In this document: one piece after another, positions 1 through 7,519 of the stretch
How the letters are laid out: every line of letters starts with the position of its first letter
How positions within the stretch are numbered: the first letter of the stretch is position 1
Assembly: GCA_034927775.1 (NCBI GenBank)
Contig: JAYFPL010000189.1
Span: forward strand, 1 to 26,072
Length of the DNA: 26,072 bases
Origin: IOR16 sp034927775
Lineage (GTDB): Bacteria > Bacillota > Clostridia > Peptostreptococcales > Anaerovoracaceae
Direction: 5' to 3'
Notes under the pieces: generated by a model
The model's database searches: none
What the model was told of the DNA's origin: nothing
What the model saw: the letters and a program-made list of their open reading frames with translations, nothing else
Translations under genes and position numbers: made by a program

Positions 1-462
1 GTAATGCTTGGTTATTATAATAATCCAGAAAAAACGGCTGAGGTTTTAAAGGATGGATGGTTCCATACCGGTGATTTAGGATTTTTAGATAATGATGGAT
101 GGCTGTATATTACAGGCCGAAAGAAAAATGTAATTGTTACAAAAACTGGAAAAAATATTTATCCAGAGGAAGTAGAACTATACATTAATCGAAATAAATA
201 CATCCAAGAATCTCTTGTTCATGGTGTGGAACGTGAAGAAGATACTTTAGTGAGTGCGCAGATTCGACCGGCATATGATGTTATTTATGAAGAATTCGGA
301 AAAGATTATAAAGAAGATGACATTCAAAGTTTAATTAAAAAAGAAATAAAAAAAGTCAACGAAGGTTTGCCGATTTACAAACGAATTCGTGACTTTACAA
401 TTCGAACCGATGAGTTTGTGAAAACAACTACAAAGAAAATTAAACGTTATAAAAATGTATAA
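1..462 (+). CDS. AMP-forming acyl-CoA synthetase (long-chain fatty acid--CoA ligase type), C-terminal part only
   Basis: This is the last 153 codons of an adenylate-forming enzyme; the frame is open at the left edge of the window, so the first ATG visible (position 4) is not the start. Seen directly: the DGWFHTGDLG segment with the conserved Asp that binds the ribose of the adenylate, the hinge GRKKNVIVTKTGKNIYPEEVE region (A8 core motif), and a lysine-rich tail KTTTKKIKR that carries the A10 catalytic lysine used for adenylation. The family activates carboxylic acids as acyl-AMP and then forms the acyl-CoA thioester in the cytoplasm. The A8 wording (TKTGKNIYPEEVE) resembles long-chain acyl-CoA synthetases, but the acid-binding pocket is outside the window, so chain length is inference. 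Its last 16 bases overlap the 3' end of the convergent LD-carboxypeptidase gene. Confidence 0.9.
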   Translation, partial: VMLGYYNNPEKTAEVLKDGWFHTGDLGFLDNDGWLYITGRKKNVIVTKTGKNIYPEEVELYINRNKYIQESLVHGVEREEDTLVSAQIRPAYDVIYEEFGKDYKEDDIQSLIKKEIKKVNEGLPIYKRIRDFTIRTDEFVKTTTKKIKRYKNV

Positions 463-1394
463 GGTTCTAAATATTGGATGGTTTGATTGTCAGCATTTAA
501 TTCTACTACGCAGCCCATTGGAATGGAAATGTGAGGGTAGGTATGACCAGCTTGGAAATTAAGCAGAGTTGGTTTCTTAAATGGCTTAATAATATCATTA
601 AAAATCTGATAGAGGGAAAGGCTTTGTTCCTTTTCCTCTTTTTTTGTGCAATTTTGCCAAGTTCCAAGTAAAATTCCTGCACAATCTGAAAATTTACCAG
701 CTAGAGCCAAGCTGGTTAATGCACGGTCAATTTGATAAGGATAAGCATCAACATCTTCAATAAATATAATTTTATCTTTCGTATCAATTTCGTAAGGAGA
801 ACCTAAAGTGGCATTCATAACAGAAAGATTTCCACCTGTAATAGGTGCATAGGCGATACCTGGATATAAGGCTGATAACGGTGTTTCTTTTAAAGGAGTG
901 ATTTCTTCAAGCGGTTTCGAAGAAAATAAAAGCTTTTTTAAATATTTTAGTGTTAAGTAATCTCCATTGCCCCAGCCATTATTTGGCATAGGTCCATGAA
1001 GTGTGACCATATGACAAGATTGGTTTAATACAATGTGCAGGGCAGTAATATCGCTGTATCCTAAAAATACTTTTGGATTTTTACTGATGGATTTTAAGTT
1101 TAATCGTGGAAGTATTCTTGTTGAACCATATCCTCCACGCAAACAAAAAATTCCTTGAATTTCGGGATCACAAAAAGCATCGTTTAAATCTTTTGCTCGT
1201 TGTTCATCCTCACCTGATAAATAACCATAACGTAACGTACAGGATGGGTATACAATTGGCTCCAAATCAAATAGACGAATTGACTCAATTGCAATCTCCA
1301 AACCTTCTCTGGAAGCTGGTGAAGAAGGTGCAAGCAAAGCAATTCGATCTCCGGGTTTTAATGTTTTTGGTCGCTGCAATGGTTGTTTATACAT
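447..1394 (-). CDS. LD-carboxypeptidase (peptidase family S66, LdcA/MccF-like)
   Basis: A 315-residue cytoplasmic serine peptidase, normal length for family S66. Members cut the L,D bond between diaminopimelate and D-Ala in murein tetrapeptides during cell-wall recycling; the MccF branch instead cleaves microcin C-like nucleotide peptides. The expected catalytic triad is visible: nucleophile Ser114 in GYSDIT, Glu213 in FIEDVDAYPYQIDR and His284 in AGHTYPHISIPMG. The oxyanion-side glycines RGGYGS (86-91) are also present, and there is no signal peptide. The start is supported by an AGGAGG ribosome-binding site about 7 bases upstream (plus-strand complement near 1402-1408). The gene is transcribed divergently from the M20 amidohydrolase and ends inside the 3' end of the acyl-CoA synthetase. 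LdcA versus MccF specificity cannot be settled by eye, so no symbol is given. Confidence 0.9.
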   Translation of the reverse strand: MYKQPLQRPKTLKPGDRIALLAPSSPASREGLEIAIESIRLFDLEPIVYPSCTLRYGYLSGEDEQRAKDLNDAFCDPEIQGIFCLRGGYGSTRILPRLNLKSISKNPKVFLGYSDITALHIVLNQSCHMVTLHGPMPNNGWGNGDYLTLKYLKKLLFSSKPLEEITPLKETPLSALYPGIAYAPITGGNLSVMNATLGSPYEIDTKDKIIFIEDVDAYPYQIDRALTSLALAGKFSDCAGILLGTWQNCTKKEEKEQSLSLYQIFNDIIKPFKKPTLLNFQAGHTYPHISIPMGCVVELNADNQTIQYLEPYTFL

Positions 1395-1426
1395 GAATGT
1401 TACCTCCTATTTATCGATTCATGTTC

Positions 1427-1456
1427 TATATAGCATACTATGCGTTGAAATTGCAA
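1427..1456 (-). promoter_or_regulatory. Sigma-A-type promoter for the LD-carboxypeptidase gene
   Basis: On the minus strand a -35 TTGCAA (1451-1456) and a -10 TATATA (1427-1432) are 18 bases apart and point at the gene starting at 1394, giving a leader of roughly 25 bases. A perfect 11-base palindrome, GCATA-C-TATGC (1433-1443), lies in the spacer and could be an operator. Inferred from sequence only. Confidence 0.5.
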
Positions 1457-1536
1457 AATAGCATGAAAAGAAAAAGGAAGGATTCGTTCTAAAGGGATTC
1501 GGAGCAATCATAAAATGGAAGAACAGGAGGTGACCT

Positions 1537-2748
1537 ATGGAAAAGAAAATAGAAAAACAAGTCAAAGAAGCATCTTTATTAGCAGCTGAGTTGTACAAAG
1601 AATTGCATCAATGGCCCGAATTAGGGAATCAAGAATATAAAACAGCGAAACGGATTCAAGAGGAACTGGAGAAATTGGAAATACCATACCAAACCATGTT
1701 GGATACAGGTGTCGTCGGAATATTAAATGAAGAGAAGTCTCATAAAGGAACTATAGCAATAAGAGCAGATATGGATGCTTTACCAATTTCAGAGCATACG
1801 GGTCTTGTTTATGCTTCAAAAAGGCCTGGCTTGATGCATGCATGTGGACATGACGTTCATATGGCAGTACTTCTTGGGACTGCAAGAGTGCTAGCAGGAA
1901 TAAAAGAAAAAATTAATGGATGTGTAAAATTTATTTTTCAACCTGCGGAAGAAACAACAGGAGGGGCAGCTCGCATGATCGATTTGGGGTGTCTTGAAAG
2001 TCCAAATGTTGATTGTATTCTTGGCCTTCATGTAAAACCAGAATTGAAAGCTGGAAAGATAGAAATTCCATATGGGGCGGTTCATGCATCATCCGATTCT
2101 TTTAAAATGATTGTCAGTGGAAAGAAAAGCCATGCAGCAGAACCAGATAAAGGCGTGGATGCGATTTTAGCTGCATCAAATATTATCTGCAATCTGCAAG
2201 CAATTATAAGTCGGATGGTAAGCCCGCTGGATCGAGCCGTTATATCAGTTGGAAAGGTTGAAGGGGGTACAGCAGCAAATGTGATAGCAGATGAAGTGAT
2301 AATGGAAGGAACAATACGTACTTTTTCAAAGGAGACACGACAAAAAATCTTTTCTTCTCTTTCAAGATTTGCAATTCAAACTGCAAAATGCTATGGGGCA
2401 ACTGCCCGAGTCATCTTCTTGCCGGGATATGAAGCTTTAATCAATGAGGATGGCATAGCAAGTAAACTTGAAAAAATAGCAAAAGATGAGATTGGGACGG
2501 AAAATGTTTCTACCTTACAGGAAGCTACATTAGGAGTGGATGACTTTGCATCATTCTTAAGAGAAGTACCAGGAACTTTTTTCTTTTTAGGATGTGGTTT
2601 CTCAGAAAAAGAAAATCAAGGAATTCATTCAGAGGGGTTTTGTGTGGACGAATCGTGTATTTATACAGGAATCCAAATGGAAACTTCTTTTGTCCTTCAA
2701 CTTTTGCAATCAAAAAATATACATGAAATCAGGAAAGGAAAGCAATAA
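1537..2748 (+). CDS. M20 family metallopeptidase / amidohydrolase (N-acyl-amino-acid hydrolase, hippurate hydrolase type)
   Basis: A 403-residue zinc-dependent amidohydrolase of the M20D group. The metal site is visible: Cys103 and His105 in HACGHDVHMA, the general base Glu138 with ligand Glu139 in QPAEET, and His165 in GLHVKPEL. The small dimerisation domain follows from about residue 183, with the SHAAEPDKGVDAI segment that starts it. Known members remove acyl groups from N-acyl amino acids (hippurate, N-acetyl-amino acids, indole-acetyl conjugates); the natural substrate here is unknown. No signal peptide is seen, so it is cytoplasmic. A strong AGGAGG site precedes the ATG by about 6 bases. 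No clear sigma-A promoter was found in the 140-base gap before it. A hairpin terminator lies directly after the stop. N-acetyl-diaminopimelate deacetylase (DapL-type) is a related possibility, but no dap genes are nearby. Confidence 0.9.
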   Translation: MEKKIEKQVKEASLLAAELYKELHQWPELGNQEYKTAKRIQEELEKLEIPYQTMLDTGVVGILNEEKSHKGTIAIRADMDALPISEHTGLVYASKRPGLMHACGHDVHMAVLLGTARVLAGIKEKINGCVKFIFQPAEETTGGAARMIDLGCLESPNVDCILGLHVKPELKAGKIEIPYGAVHASSDSFKMIVSGKKSHAAEPDKGVDAILAASNIICNLQAIISRMVSPLDRAVISVGKVEGGTAANVIADEVIMEGTIRTFSKETRQKIFSSLSRFAIQTAKCYGATARVIFLPGYEALINEDGIASKLEKIAKDEIGTENVSTLQEATLGVDDFASFLREVPGTFFFLGCGFSEKENQGIHSEGFCVDESCIYTGIQMETSFVLQLLQSKNIHEIRKGKQ

Positions 2749-2777
2749 AAAAAACCAGTGAGACACTCCTGGTTTTT
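2749..2777. terminator. Bidirectional intrinsic terminator between the M20 gene and rpsT
   Basis: The arms AAAAACCAG (2750-2758) and CTGGTTTTT (2769-2777) form a stem. The loop can extend the pairing (GAG with CTC around ACA). Read on the plus strand, the stem begins within two bases of the M20 stop codon. Read on the minus strand it is followed by eight T residues and lies about 43 bases after the rpsT stop. It should therefore end transcripts from both sides, with the better U-tract serving rpsT. Confidence 0.8.
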
Positions 2778-2820
2778 GCTTATGTGCATTTAACTTATGC
2801 ACGGGTGGGGACGGGTGAGA

Positions 2821-3090
2821 TTATTCTGCCTTTGCTTTGTTTAAAGCCTTAGTTAATCTAGATACTTTTCTGGAAGCAGCATGCTTATGGATGGTTCCTT
2901 TTGCAGCAGCTTGCATAAATTTCTTTTCAGCTAAAGCTAATTTTTCAGCAGCAACATCGAAGCTCTTTTCAGCAATTGCCTTATCAAAATTTTTGATAAT
3001 GGACTTTAGATGAGACTTTACTCTTCTGTTTGCTGCAGTCTTCTTGCTGATTACGCTGATTCTCTTCTTTGCAGACTTAATGTTTGCCAT
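2821..3090 (-). CDS. rpsT: 30S ribosomal protein S20
   Basis: An 89-residue, lysine- and alanine-rich protein with the S20 signature MANIKSAKKRI at the N-terminus, NRRVKSHLK in the first helix and GTIHKHAASRKVSRL in the last third. S20 is a primary binder of 16S rRNA helices in the body of the small subunit. Length and helical composition match the family. A GGGGTG ribosome-binding site lies about 6 bases before the ATG. It is a single-gene unit on the minus strand, divergent from gpr, with its own promoter upstream and a terminator downstream. An rpsT gene next to gpr is a familiar clostridial arrangement. Confidence 0.98.
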   Translation of the reverse strand: MANIKSAKKRISVISKKTAANRRVKSHLKSIIKNFDKAIAEKSFDVAAEKLALAEKKFMQAAAKGTIHKHAASRKVSRLTKALNKAKAE

Positions 3091-3128
3091 ATTATTTCAC
3101 CCCACTTTCGTAAAATATCGCAACTTGT

Positions 3129-3157
3129 AGTATATACGAATAGAAAGGAAAATGCAA
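3129..3157 (-). promoter_or_regulatory. Sigma-A promoter of rpsT
   Basis: On the minus strand TTGCAT (complement of 3152-3157) and TATACT (complement of 3129-3134) are separated by exactly 17 bases. The predicted start near 3122 leaves a leader of about 30 bases carrying the rpsT ribosome-binding site. Spacing and hexamers are close to consensus. Confidence 0.7.
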
Positions 3158-3194
3158 GGTAAAAATAACAAAAGAAAGTGAGGTATGCAAAAAA

Positions 3195-4082
3195 ATGATT
3201 CGAACAGACTTAGCGATCGAAAATAAGGAAATGTATGATGCAAAAAATAATGGACAACAAATTGAAATTCCCGGAGTTGAGGTTGATACCGAAAACTACG
3301 AAGAAGGAATCAATGTGACCAGAATTAAAATTGCAGATGAACATGGAAGCGCTGTCATGCAAAAACCAATGGGAAACTATATTACGGTCGAATTACCGAA
3401 AGCCATAAATGGTTCAGAGGAATTAAAAAAAATGGCGGCAAAAGCAGTTGGAATAGAATTAAAGAAGATGATCCCATTTCATTATTATTTAAAGGTACTT
3501 GTTATCGGGCTTGGAAATGAAAAGGTAACTCCGGATGCTTTAGGCCCGCATACGGTATCTAAAATTCGTGTAACAAGACATTTGTTTCTCTTATATGACG
3601 TAGATGGTGATGAAGAACAGGGTTGTGTCAGTGCCTTATGCCCAGGTGTAATGGCATCGACAGGAATGGAATCCGCTGAATTGATTAAAGGTGCAGCACA
3701 AATCTCACAGCCTGAGGTTGTGGTTGCCATTGATGCATTGGCGGCTCGAAATGTAGAACGTATTGGAACAACCATTCAGATCACGGATACCGGCATTTCT
3801 CCCGGTGCGGGTACCGGAAACATGCGTAAGAATTTAACAGAGGAAAGCATTGGTAAGAAAGTAATTGCAATCGGCGTTCCTACGGTCATTGATGCAGGAA
3901 CTTTAATTTTAGATTCTTTATCGGGTTATTTAAAAAATGCTGCAGAAGCAGAACAATATCTGGAAAACACAGGATTGGATATGATTGTAACGACTTCAGA
4001 TATTGATCAGTCCATTCATGACTTTTCTGAGATAATTGCAGATGCTATAAATATTGCGCTTCATCCTGGCATATACTCTTAA
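3195..4082 (+). CDS. gpr: Germination protease GPR (endopeptidase that degrades small acid-soluble spore proteins)
   Basis: A 295-residue aspartic-type endopeptidase (family A25) that degrades the DNA-protecting alpha/beta-type spore proteins at germination. Visible family marks: RTDLAIE at residues 3-9, GLGNEKVTPDALGP (105-118) with Asp114, AIDALAARN (178-186) with Asp180 (the two aspartates correspond to the catalytic pair), and TDTGISPGAGTGN (197-209). It is shorter than the roughly 370-residue Bacillus enzymes. The mature N-terminal motif RTDLA begins at residue 3 and no alternative start exists in frame just upstream, so the N-terminal propeptide of the Bacillus zymogen is essentially absent. 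A GTGAGG ribosome-binding site lies about 11 bases upstream. No convincing sigma-G promoter was identified. It is followed by spoIIP 56 bases later. Confidence 0.96.
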   Translation: MIRTDLAIENKEMYDAKNNGQQIEIPGVEVDTENYEEGINVTRIKIADEHGSAVMQKPMGNYITVELPKAINGSEELKKMAAKAVGIELKKMIPFHYYLKVLVIGLGNEKVTPDALGPHTVSKIRVTRHLFLLYDVDGDEEQGCVSALCPGVMASTGMESAELIKGAAQISQPEVVVAIDALAARNVERIGTTIQITDTGISPGAGTGNMRKNLTEESIGKKVIAIGVPTVIDAGTLILDSLSGYLKNAAEAEQYLENTGLDMIVTTSDIDQSIHDFSEIIADAINIALHPGIYS

Positions 4083-4138
4083 GAGAAAAGAGACTCTAAT
4101 AAGTTTTAGAGAGGGAAACATCGGGGGAGAAGAGATAT

Positions 4139-5155
4139 ATGAGGAGAAGACGATATTCAACTAGAACTGTAAGCAAAGGCAGAATTGTGGTAGTTGCTTT
4201 TCTTTGCTTTTTCTTAGCAGCTGCCACAGAACTGTATTTTATGGACAAAGACGTGGAAAAACCAATACCAGTGCGTGAAACTTTCAGTGTTGAGGGCTTG
4301 TTTTCTTCTGCCAATCGTGGAGGAGAAAGACGAAATGCTTCAGAGGAAAGCATAAATCATTCTTTAAAAGGTGTTTTACAGCTCTCATTTCCATCACTGA
4401 CTAAAAACAATGATAATCCTGAAGATTTCATTGCACAAAATGAAACGCCAGATGAAAACATTGATTTAGAAAATGAGGAAGCAATTCAGACAGAGGAACC
4501 TGCACCAATTGTAGAAGAGACAGAACCTGTTGCGGTTTTGGATACAGAGAGCAAAAACCCATTAGTTTTAATTTATCATACGCATGCAACGGAATCTTAC
4601 CAGCCAATGAGTGATGGGAATTTTCATTGCCTTCAGGAAAAAGGAACCGTTCGTGAAGTCGGAAATGAGCTTGCACAGCAATTAAAGAAAAAAGGCATTC
4701 CTGTCATTCATGATAAAACATTACATGATTCACCTTCTTACAATCAGTCTTATGCTCGTTCATTAGAGACGGTTCAATCTTATTTAAGAAAGAACCCTTC
4801 AATTCAAATTGTGATTGATTTGCATCGGGATGCAGCAATGTACGTTGGGAATGTCGGAAAGACAATGCAGGTGCAGGGAAATTCCATTGCGAAATATAGT
4901 TTAGTAATTGGTAAAGGCAATGCAAATTATGAGCAGCTAAAAGGATTTGCAAATCAAATAAATGCAAAAGCAGATAAGATATACCCAGGATTTTCAGGTA
5001 GAATTATCGAAAAAGAATATCGATTTAATCAATATGTTTGTGATCGCTACTTACTGCTTGAAGTAGGAAACAATGAAAATACGATTGACCAAGCGAGGTT
5101 GACAGGAAAATACTTCGCCGATGTACTGGAAGCTTACATAAAAGAAATGGAGTAG
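4139..5155 (+). CDS. spoIIP: Stage II sporulation protein P (spore-engulfment peptidoglycan amidase)
   Basis: A 338-residue protein with a single N-terminal membrane anchor (about residues 14-34), an acidic low-complexity linker (about 85-135) and a C-terminal Amidase_3-like SpoIIP domain from about 140. Catalytic-site marks are LIYHTHATESY (144-154; His147, His149, Glu152), DLHRDA (227-232; His229) and LLEVGNNENT (306-315; Glu308). With SpoIID and SpoIIM, SpoIIP thins septal peptidoglycan so that the mother cell can engulf the forespore; it acts outside the mother-cell membrane. A GGGGGAG ribosome-binding site lies upstream of the ATG. The gpr-spoIIP order is typical of Clostridia. The small membrane-protein gene starts four bases after the stop, suggesting cotranscription. 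Confidence 0.96.
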   Translation: MRRRRYSTRTVSKGRIVVVAFLCFFLAAATELYFMDKDVEKPIPVRETFSVEGLFSSANRGGERRNASEESINHSLKGVLQLSFPSLTKNNDNPEDFIAQNETPDENIDLENEEAIQTEEPAPIVEETEPVAVLDTESKNPLVLIYHTHATESYQPMSDGNFHCLQEKGTVREVGNELAQQLKKKGIPVIHDKTLHDSPSYNQSYARSLETVQSYLRKNPSIQIVIDLHRDAAMYVGNVGKTMQVQGNSIAKYSLVIGKGNANYEQLKGFANQINAKADKIYPGFSGRIIEKEYRFNQYVCDRYLLLEVGNNENTIDQARLTGKYFADVLEAYIKEME

Positions 5156-5159
5156 AACG

Positions 5160-5546
5160 ATGCGTACAAAAGAAGAAAAGAAATACAAAGGTCGCTCCTT
5201 TGCTCTTGCTATGCTGATTGTAGTAGCAGTTTGTGCTTTAGTACAGGTAGATACAGCATATGAAGATATGATGATGAAGGAAGGAAAGCTTTCTTTACAG
5301 GTTCGAAGAATGGATGAGAAACATTTATTGGTTGGATTTTGGGATAGAGAATGGGTTGTCAATACAGAAAATGTTTATCAAACAATTGAACAATTTCAAA
5401 ATCAAACCAAGGAAGCATTGCAAAGCTTTGCAGAAAAAACACAAGAGTTTTTAGCAGAAAATGGAGTGGATTCTTTAAAAGAAAAGGAAAGTGACGAGGG
5501 TCAAATGGAGGAGATTCCAGTGGATTTTCCGACACAAACCTTGTAA
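5160..5546 (+). CDS. Unrecognised small membrane-anchored protein between spoIIP and lepA
   Basis: A 128-residue protein whose family I do not recognise. It has a basic N-terminus (RTKEEKKYKGR), one hydrophobic segment at about residues 13-30 (FALAMLIVVAVCALVQV), and then a hydrophilic, acidic remainder. A region rich in Gln, Glu and Phe at about 70-105 could be a short coiled coil. The charge pattern suggests the N-terminus inside and the rest outside the membrane. The ATG follows the spoIIP stop by four bases and has GGAG inside the end of spoIIP, so it is probably cotranscribed and translationally coupled with spoIIP. By position a sporulation-linked role is possible, but that is inference only. 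Its stop codon overlaps the -35 element of the promoter before lepA. Confidence 0.75.
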   Translation: MRTKEEKKYKGRSFALAMLIVVAVCALVQVDTAYEDMMMKEGKLSLQVRRMDEKHLLVGFWDREWVVNTENVYQTIEQFQNQTKEALQSFAEKTQEFLAENGVDSLKEKESDEGQMEEIPVDFPTQTL

Positions 5547-5570
5547 TTTTAATGCCTATTATGGTATAAT
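5541..5570 (+). promoter_or_regulatory. Sigma-A promoter upstream of lepA
   Basis: TTGTAA (5541-5546) and a consensus TATAAT (5565-5570) are 18 bases apart. The predicted start is near 5577. The -35 box overlaps the stop codon of the preceding small gene, so lepA and probably hemW can be expressed separately from the sporulation genes. Confidence 0.6.
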
Positions 5571-5573
5571 TTT

Positions 5574-5610
5574 AGAGCAAAAGAATCAAATTTGATTCTT
5601 TTATAGCTCT
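5574..5610 (+). promoter_or_regulatory. Long palindrome / hairpin at the predicted 5' end of the lepA transcript
   Basis: A perfect 12+12 base palindrome with arms AAAAGAATCAAA (5579-5590) and TTTGATTCTTTT (5591-5602) is enclosed by AGAGC (5574-5578) and GCTCT (5606-5610). It begins where transcription from the TATAAT at 5565-5570 should begin and ends about 14 bases before the lepA ribosome-binding site. It could be a 5'-protective or regulatory stem-loop, an operator, or a weak terminator for the upstream genes; the U-tract after it (AACTTTATTTTTT) is interrupted. Which of these applies is not decided by the sequence. Confidence 0.55.
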
Positions 5611-5632
5611 AACTTTATTTTTTGGAGGAAAT

Positions 5633-7444
5633 ATGGACGCTTATCAGCAGTACATTCGAAATTTTAGTATCATTGCGCATATCGATCATGGTAAATCAAC
5701 GCTGGCAGATCGCTTATTAGAGCAAACTGGTGTTGTTTCTCATCGTGAGATGAAAGAGCAATATTTAGATAATATGGAACTGGAGCGAGAAAGAGGCATT
5801 ACAATTAAACTTCAGACCACTCGTTTAGTATACAAGGCTAAGGATGGACATGAATATATCTTTAACTTGATAGACACACCCGGACATGTCGATTTTACTT
5901 ATGAGGTATCTCGAAGCCTTGCTGCATGTGAAGGTGCGGTACTTGTTGTGGATGCAACGCAGGGAGTTGAAGCACAAACTCTTGCTAATGTATATTTAGC
6001 ATTGGATGAAAACTTAGAAATCTTACCTGTGATTAACAAAATAGACCTTCCAAGTGCAAGTCCCGATGAAGTCAAAATGGAGATTGAAGATGTCATTGGC
6101 ATTGAAGCGCAAGATGCGCCTTTAATTTCAGCAAAGGAAGGTTTAAACATTGAGGATGTTTTAGAAGCCATTGTTGCAAAAATTCCTGCTCCAAACGGTG
6201 ATCCCGATGGAAAACTTAAGGCATTGATTTTTGACTCTTATTATGACAATTATAAGGGAGTTGTTATTTATGCCCGTATTTTTGACGGGAAGGTAAAAAA
6301 GGGTGATATCATCCGTTTGATGAATACAAAGAAAAAATATGAGGTCACAGAAGTCGGAGTGTATGCACCGGGGCCGGTTGCAGCAAAAGAATTGAGCGCC
6401 GGTACGGTAGGCTATATTTGTGCAAGCATTAAGCAGGTTGCAGATGCACGTGTAGGTGATACCATTACAATGGATCAAGACCCTACGGAAGAACCGATGC
6501 CCGGTTATAAAAAAGTACAGCCAATGGTATACTGCGGGATTTATCCTGCAGAGGGTGAAAAGTATGAAAATGTCAGAGATGCTTTAGAAAAACTTCAGGT
6601 AAACGATGCGGCATTTTTATTCGAACCAGAGACATCAACGGCATTGGGATTTGGATTCCGATGCGGATTTTTAGGATTGCTTCATATGGAGATTATTGTG
6701 GAGAGACTAGAGCGCGAATTTAATTTGGGAATCATCACAACTTCTCCAAGTGTTATTTATAAAGTAATTATGACAAACGGTAATGTGGAAATGATTCAGA
6801 ATCCTTCCAATTTACCAAACTCTATAGAAATTGATCATATTGAGGAACCGATTGTAAAGGCTGACATCATGATTCCTAAAGATTATGTCGGTGCAATTAT
6901 GGAGATTTGTCAGGAACGAAGGGGAAAAATGATTCATATGGAGTACATTACAGAAACAAGAGTTGTACTTCATTATGAGATGCCGTTAAATGAAGTAATT
7001 TATGATTTCTTTGATGCGTTGAAATCAAAAACAAGGGGCTATGGTTCTTTGGATTATGAGTTTATACGTTATGAGAAATCTAACGTTGTGAAGATGGACA
7101 TTCTTTTAAACAAAGATCTTGTAGATGCGTTTTCCATGATTGTTCACGAATCAAAGGCATATTCACGAGGTAGATTTGTTTGTGAAAAGTTAAAAGAAAT
7201 TATTCCGATGCATCAATTTGAGGTACCGATTCAGGCTTCCGTTGGGCAGAAAGTCATTGCAAGAGAAACGGTGCGTGCTTTGCGGAAAGACGTTTTAGCG
7301 AAATGTTACGGAGGGGATATTTCAAGAAAGAGAAAACTTCTTGAGAAACAAAAGGAAGGAAAAAAGAGAATGAGACAATTTGGTACGGTAGAAGTGCCTC
7401 AGGAAGCCTTTACTGCTGTATTGAAGTATGATGACAATAAGTAG
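5633..7444 (+). CDS. lepA: Elongation factor 4 (LepA, ribosome-associated GTPase)
   Basis: A 603-residue translational GTPase of normal LepA length. All G motifs are visible: the P-loop AHIDHGKST (residues 16-24), switch I ERGITIK, DTPGHVDF, NKIDLPSA and SAKEG. They are followed by the EF-Tu-like barrel, EF-G-like domains, and the LepA-specific C-terminal domain ending RMRQFGTVEVPQEAF. LepA acts on stalled or misassembled ribosomes and affects initiation and ribosome biogenesis. GGAGG lies five bases before the ATG. A promoter and a strong palindrome precede it, and an intrinsic terminator follows. The position between the spore genes and hemW is usual for Firmicutes. Confidence 0.98.
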   Translation: MDAYQQYIRNFSIIAHIDHGKSTLADRLLEQTGVVSHREMKEQYLDNMELERERGITIKLQTTRLVYKAKDGHEYIFNLIDTPGHVDFTYEVSRSLAACEGAVLVVDATQGVEAQTLANVYLALDENLEILPVINKIDLPSASPDEVKMEIEDVIGIEAQDAPLISAKEGLNIEDVLEAIVAKIPAPNGDPDGKLKALIFDSYYDNYKGVVIYARIFDGKVKKGDIIRLMNTKKKYEVTEVGVYAPGPVAAKELSAGTVGYICASIKQVADARVGDTITMDQDPTEEPMPGYKKVQPMVYCGIYPAEGEKYENVRDALEKLQVNDAAFLFEPETSTALGFGFRCGFLGLLHMEIIVERLEREFNLGIITTSPSVIYKVIMTNGNVEMIQNPSNLPNSIEIDHIEEPIVKADIMIPKDYVGAIMEICQERRGKMIHMEYITETRVVLHYEMPLNEVIYDFFDALKSKTRGYGSLDYEFIRYEKSNVVKMDILLNKDLVDAFSMIVHESKAYSRGRFVCEKLKEIIPMHQFEVPIQASVGQKVIARETVRALRKDVLAKCYGGDISRKRKLLEKQKEGKKRMRQFGTVEVPQEAFTAVLKYDDNK

Positions 7445-7472
7445 ACGGTAATAGTTTTTGGTTAAACAAGCG

Positions 7473-7500
7473 AAAGGGATGTTTTAAAAGCATCCTTTTT
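7473..7500 (+). terminator. Intrinsic terminator between lepA and hemW
   Basis: Stem AAAGGGATG (7473-7481) pairs with CATCCTTTT (7491-7499, one G-U pair) and runs into TTTTT. It starts 28 bases after the lepA stop and ends 19 bases before the hemW ATG. No separate hemW promoter is evident, so partial read-through is likely. Confidence 0.7.
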
Positions 7501-7519
7501 CCATAGGGGGAGGATAAAA

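Noticed and set aside
447..462. Possible regulatory meaning of the 16-base tail-to-tail overlap of the acyl-CoA synthetase and LD-carboxypeptidase genes
   Set aside because: Short convergent overlaps are common in compact bacterial genomes; no hairpin or other signal supports more.
1106..1396. Plus-strand open frame of 96 codons opposite the LD-carboxypeptidase gene
   Set aside because: It mirrors the clearly conserved minus-strand gene, has no good ribosome-binding site and no recognisable protein features.
2801..2817. Two copies of ACGGGTG ten bases apart in a G-rich patch after rpsT, suggestive of a G-quadruplex
   Set aside because: Only three G-runs are present, so a four-run quadruplex is not supported; the repeat is too short to interpret.
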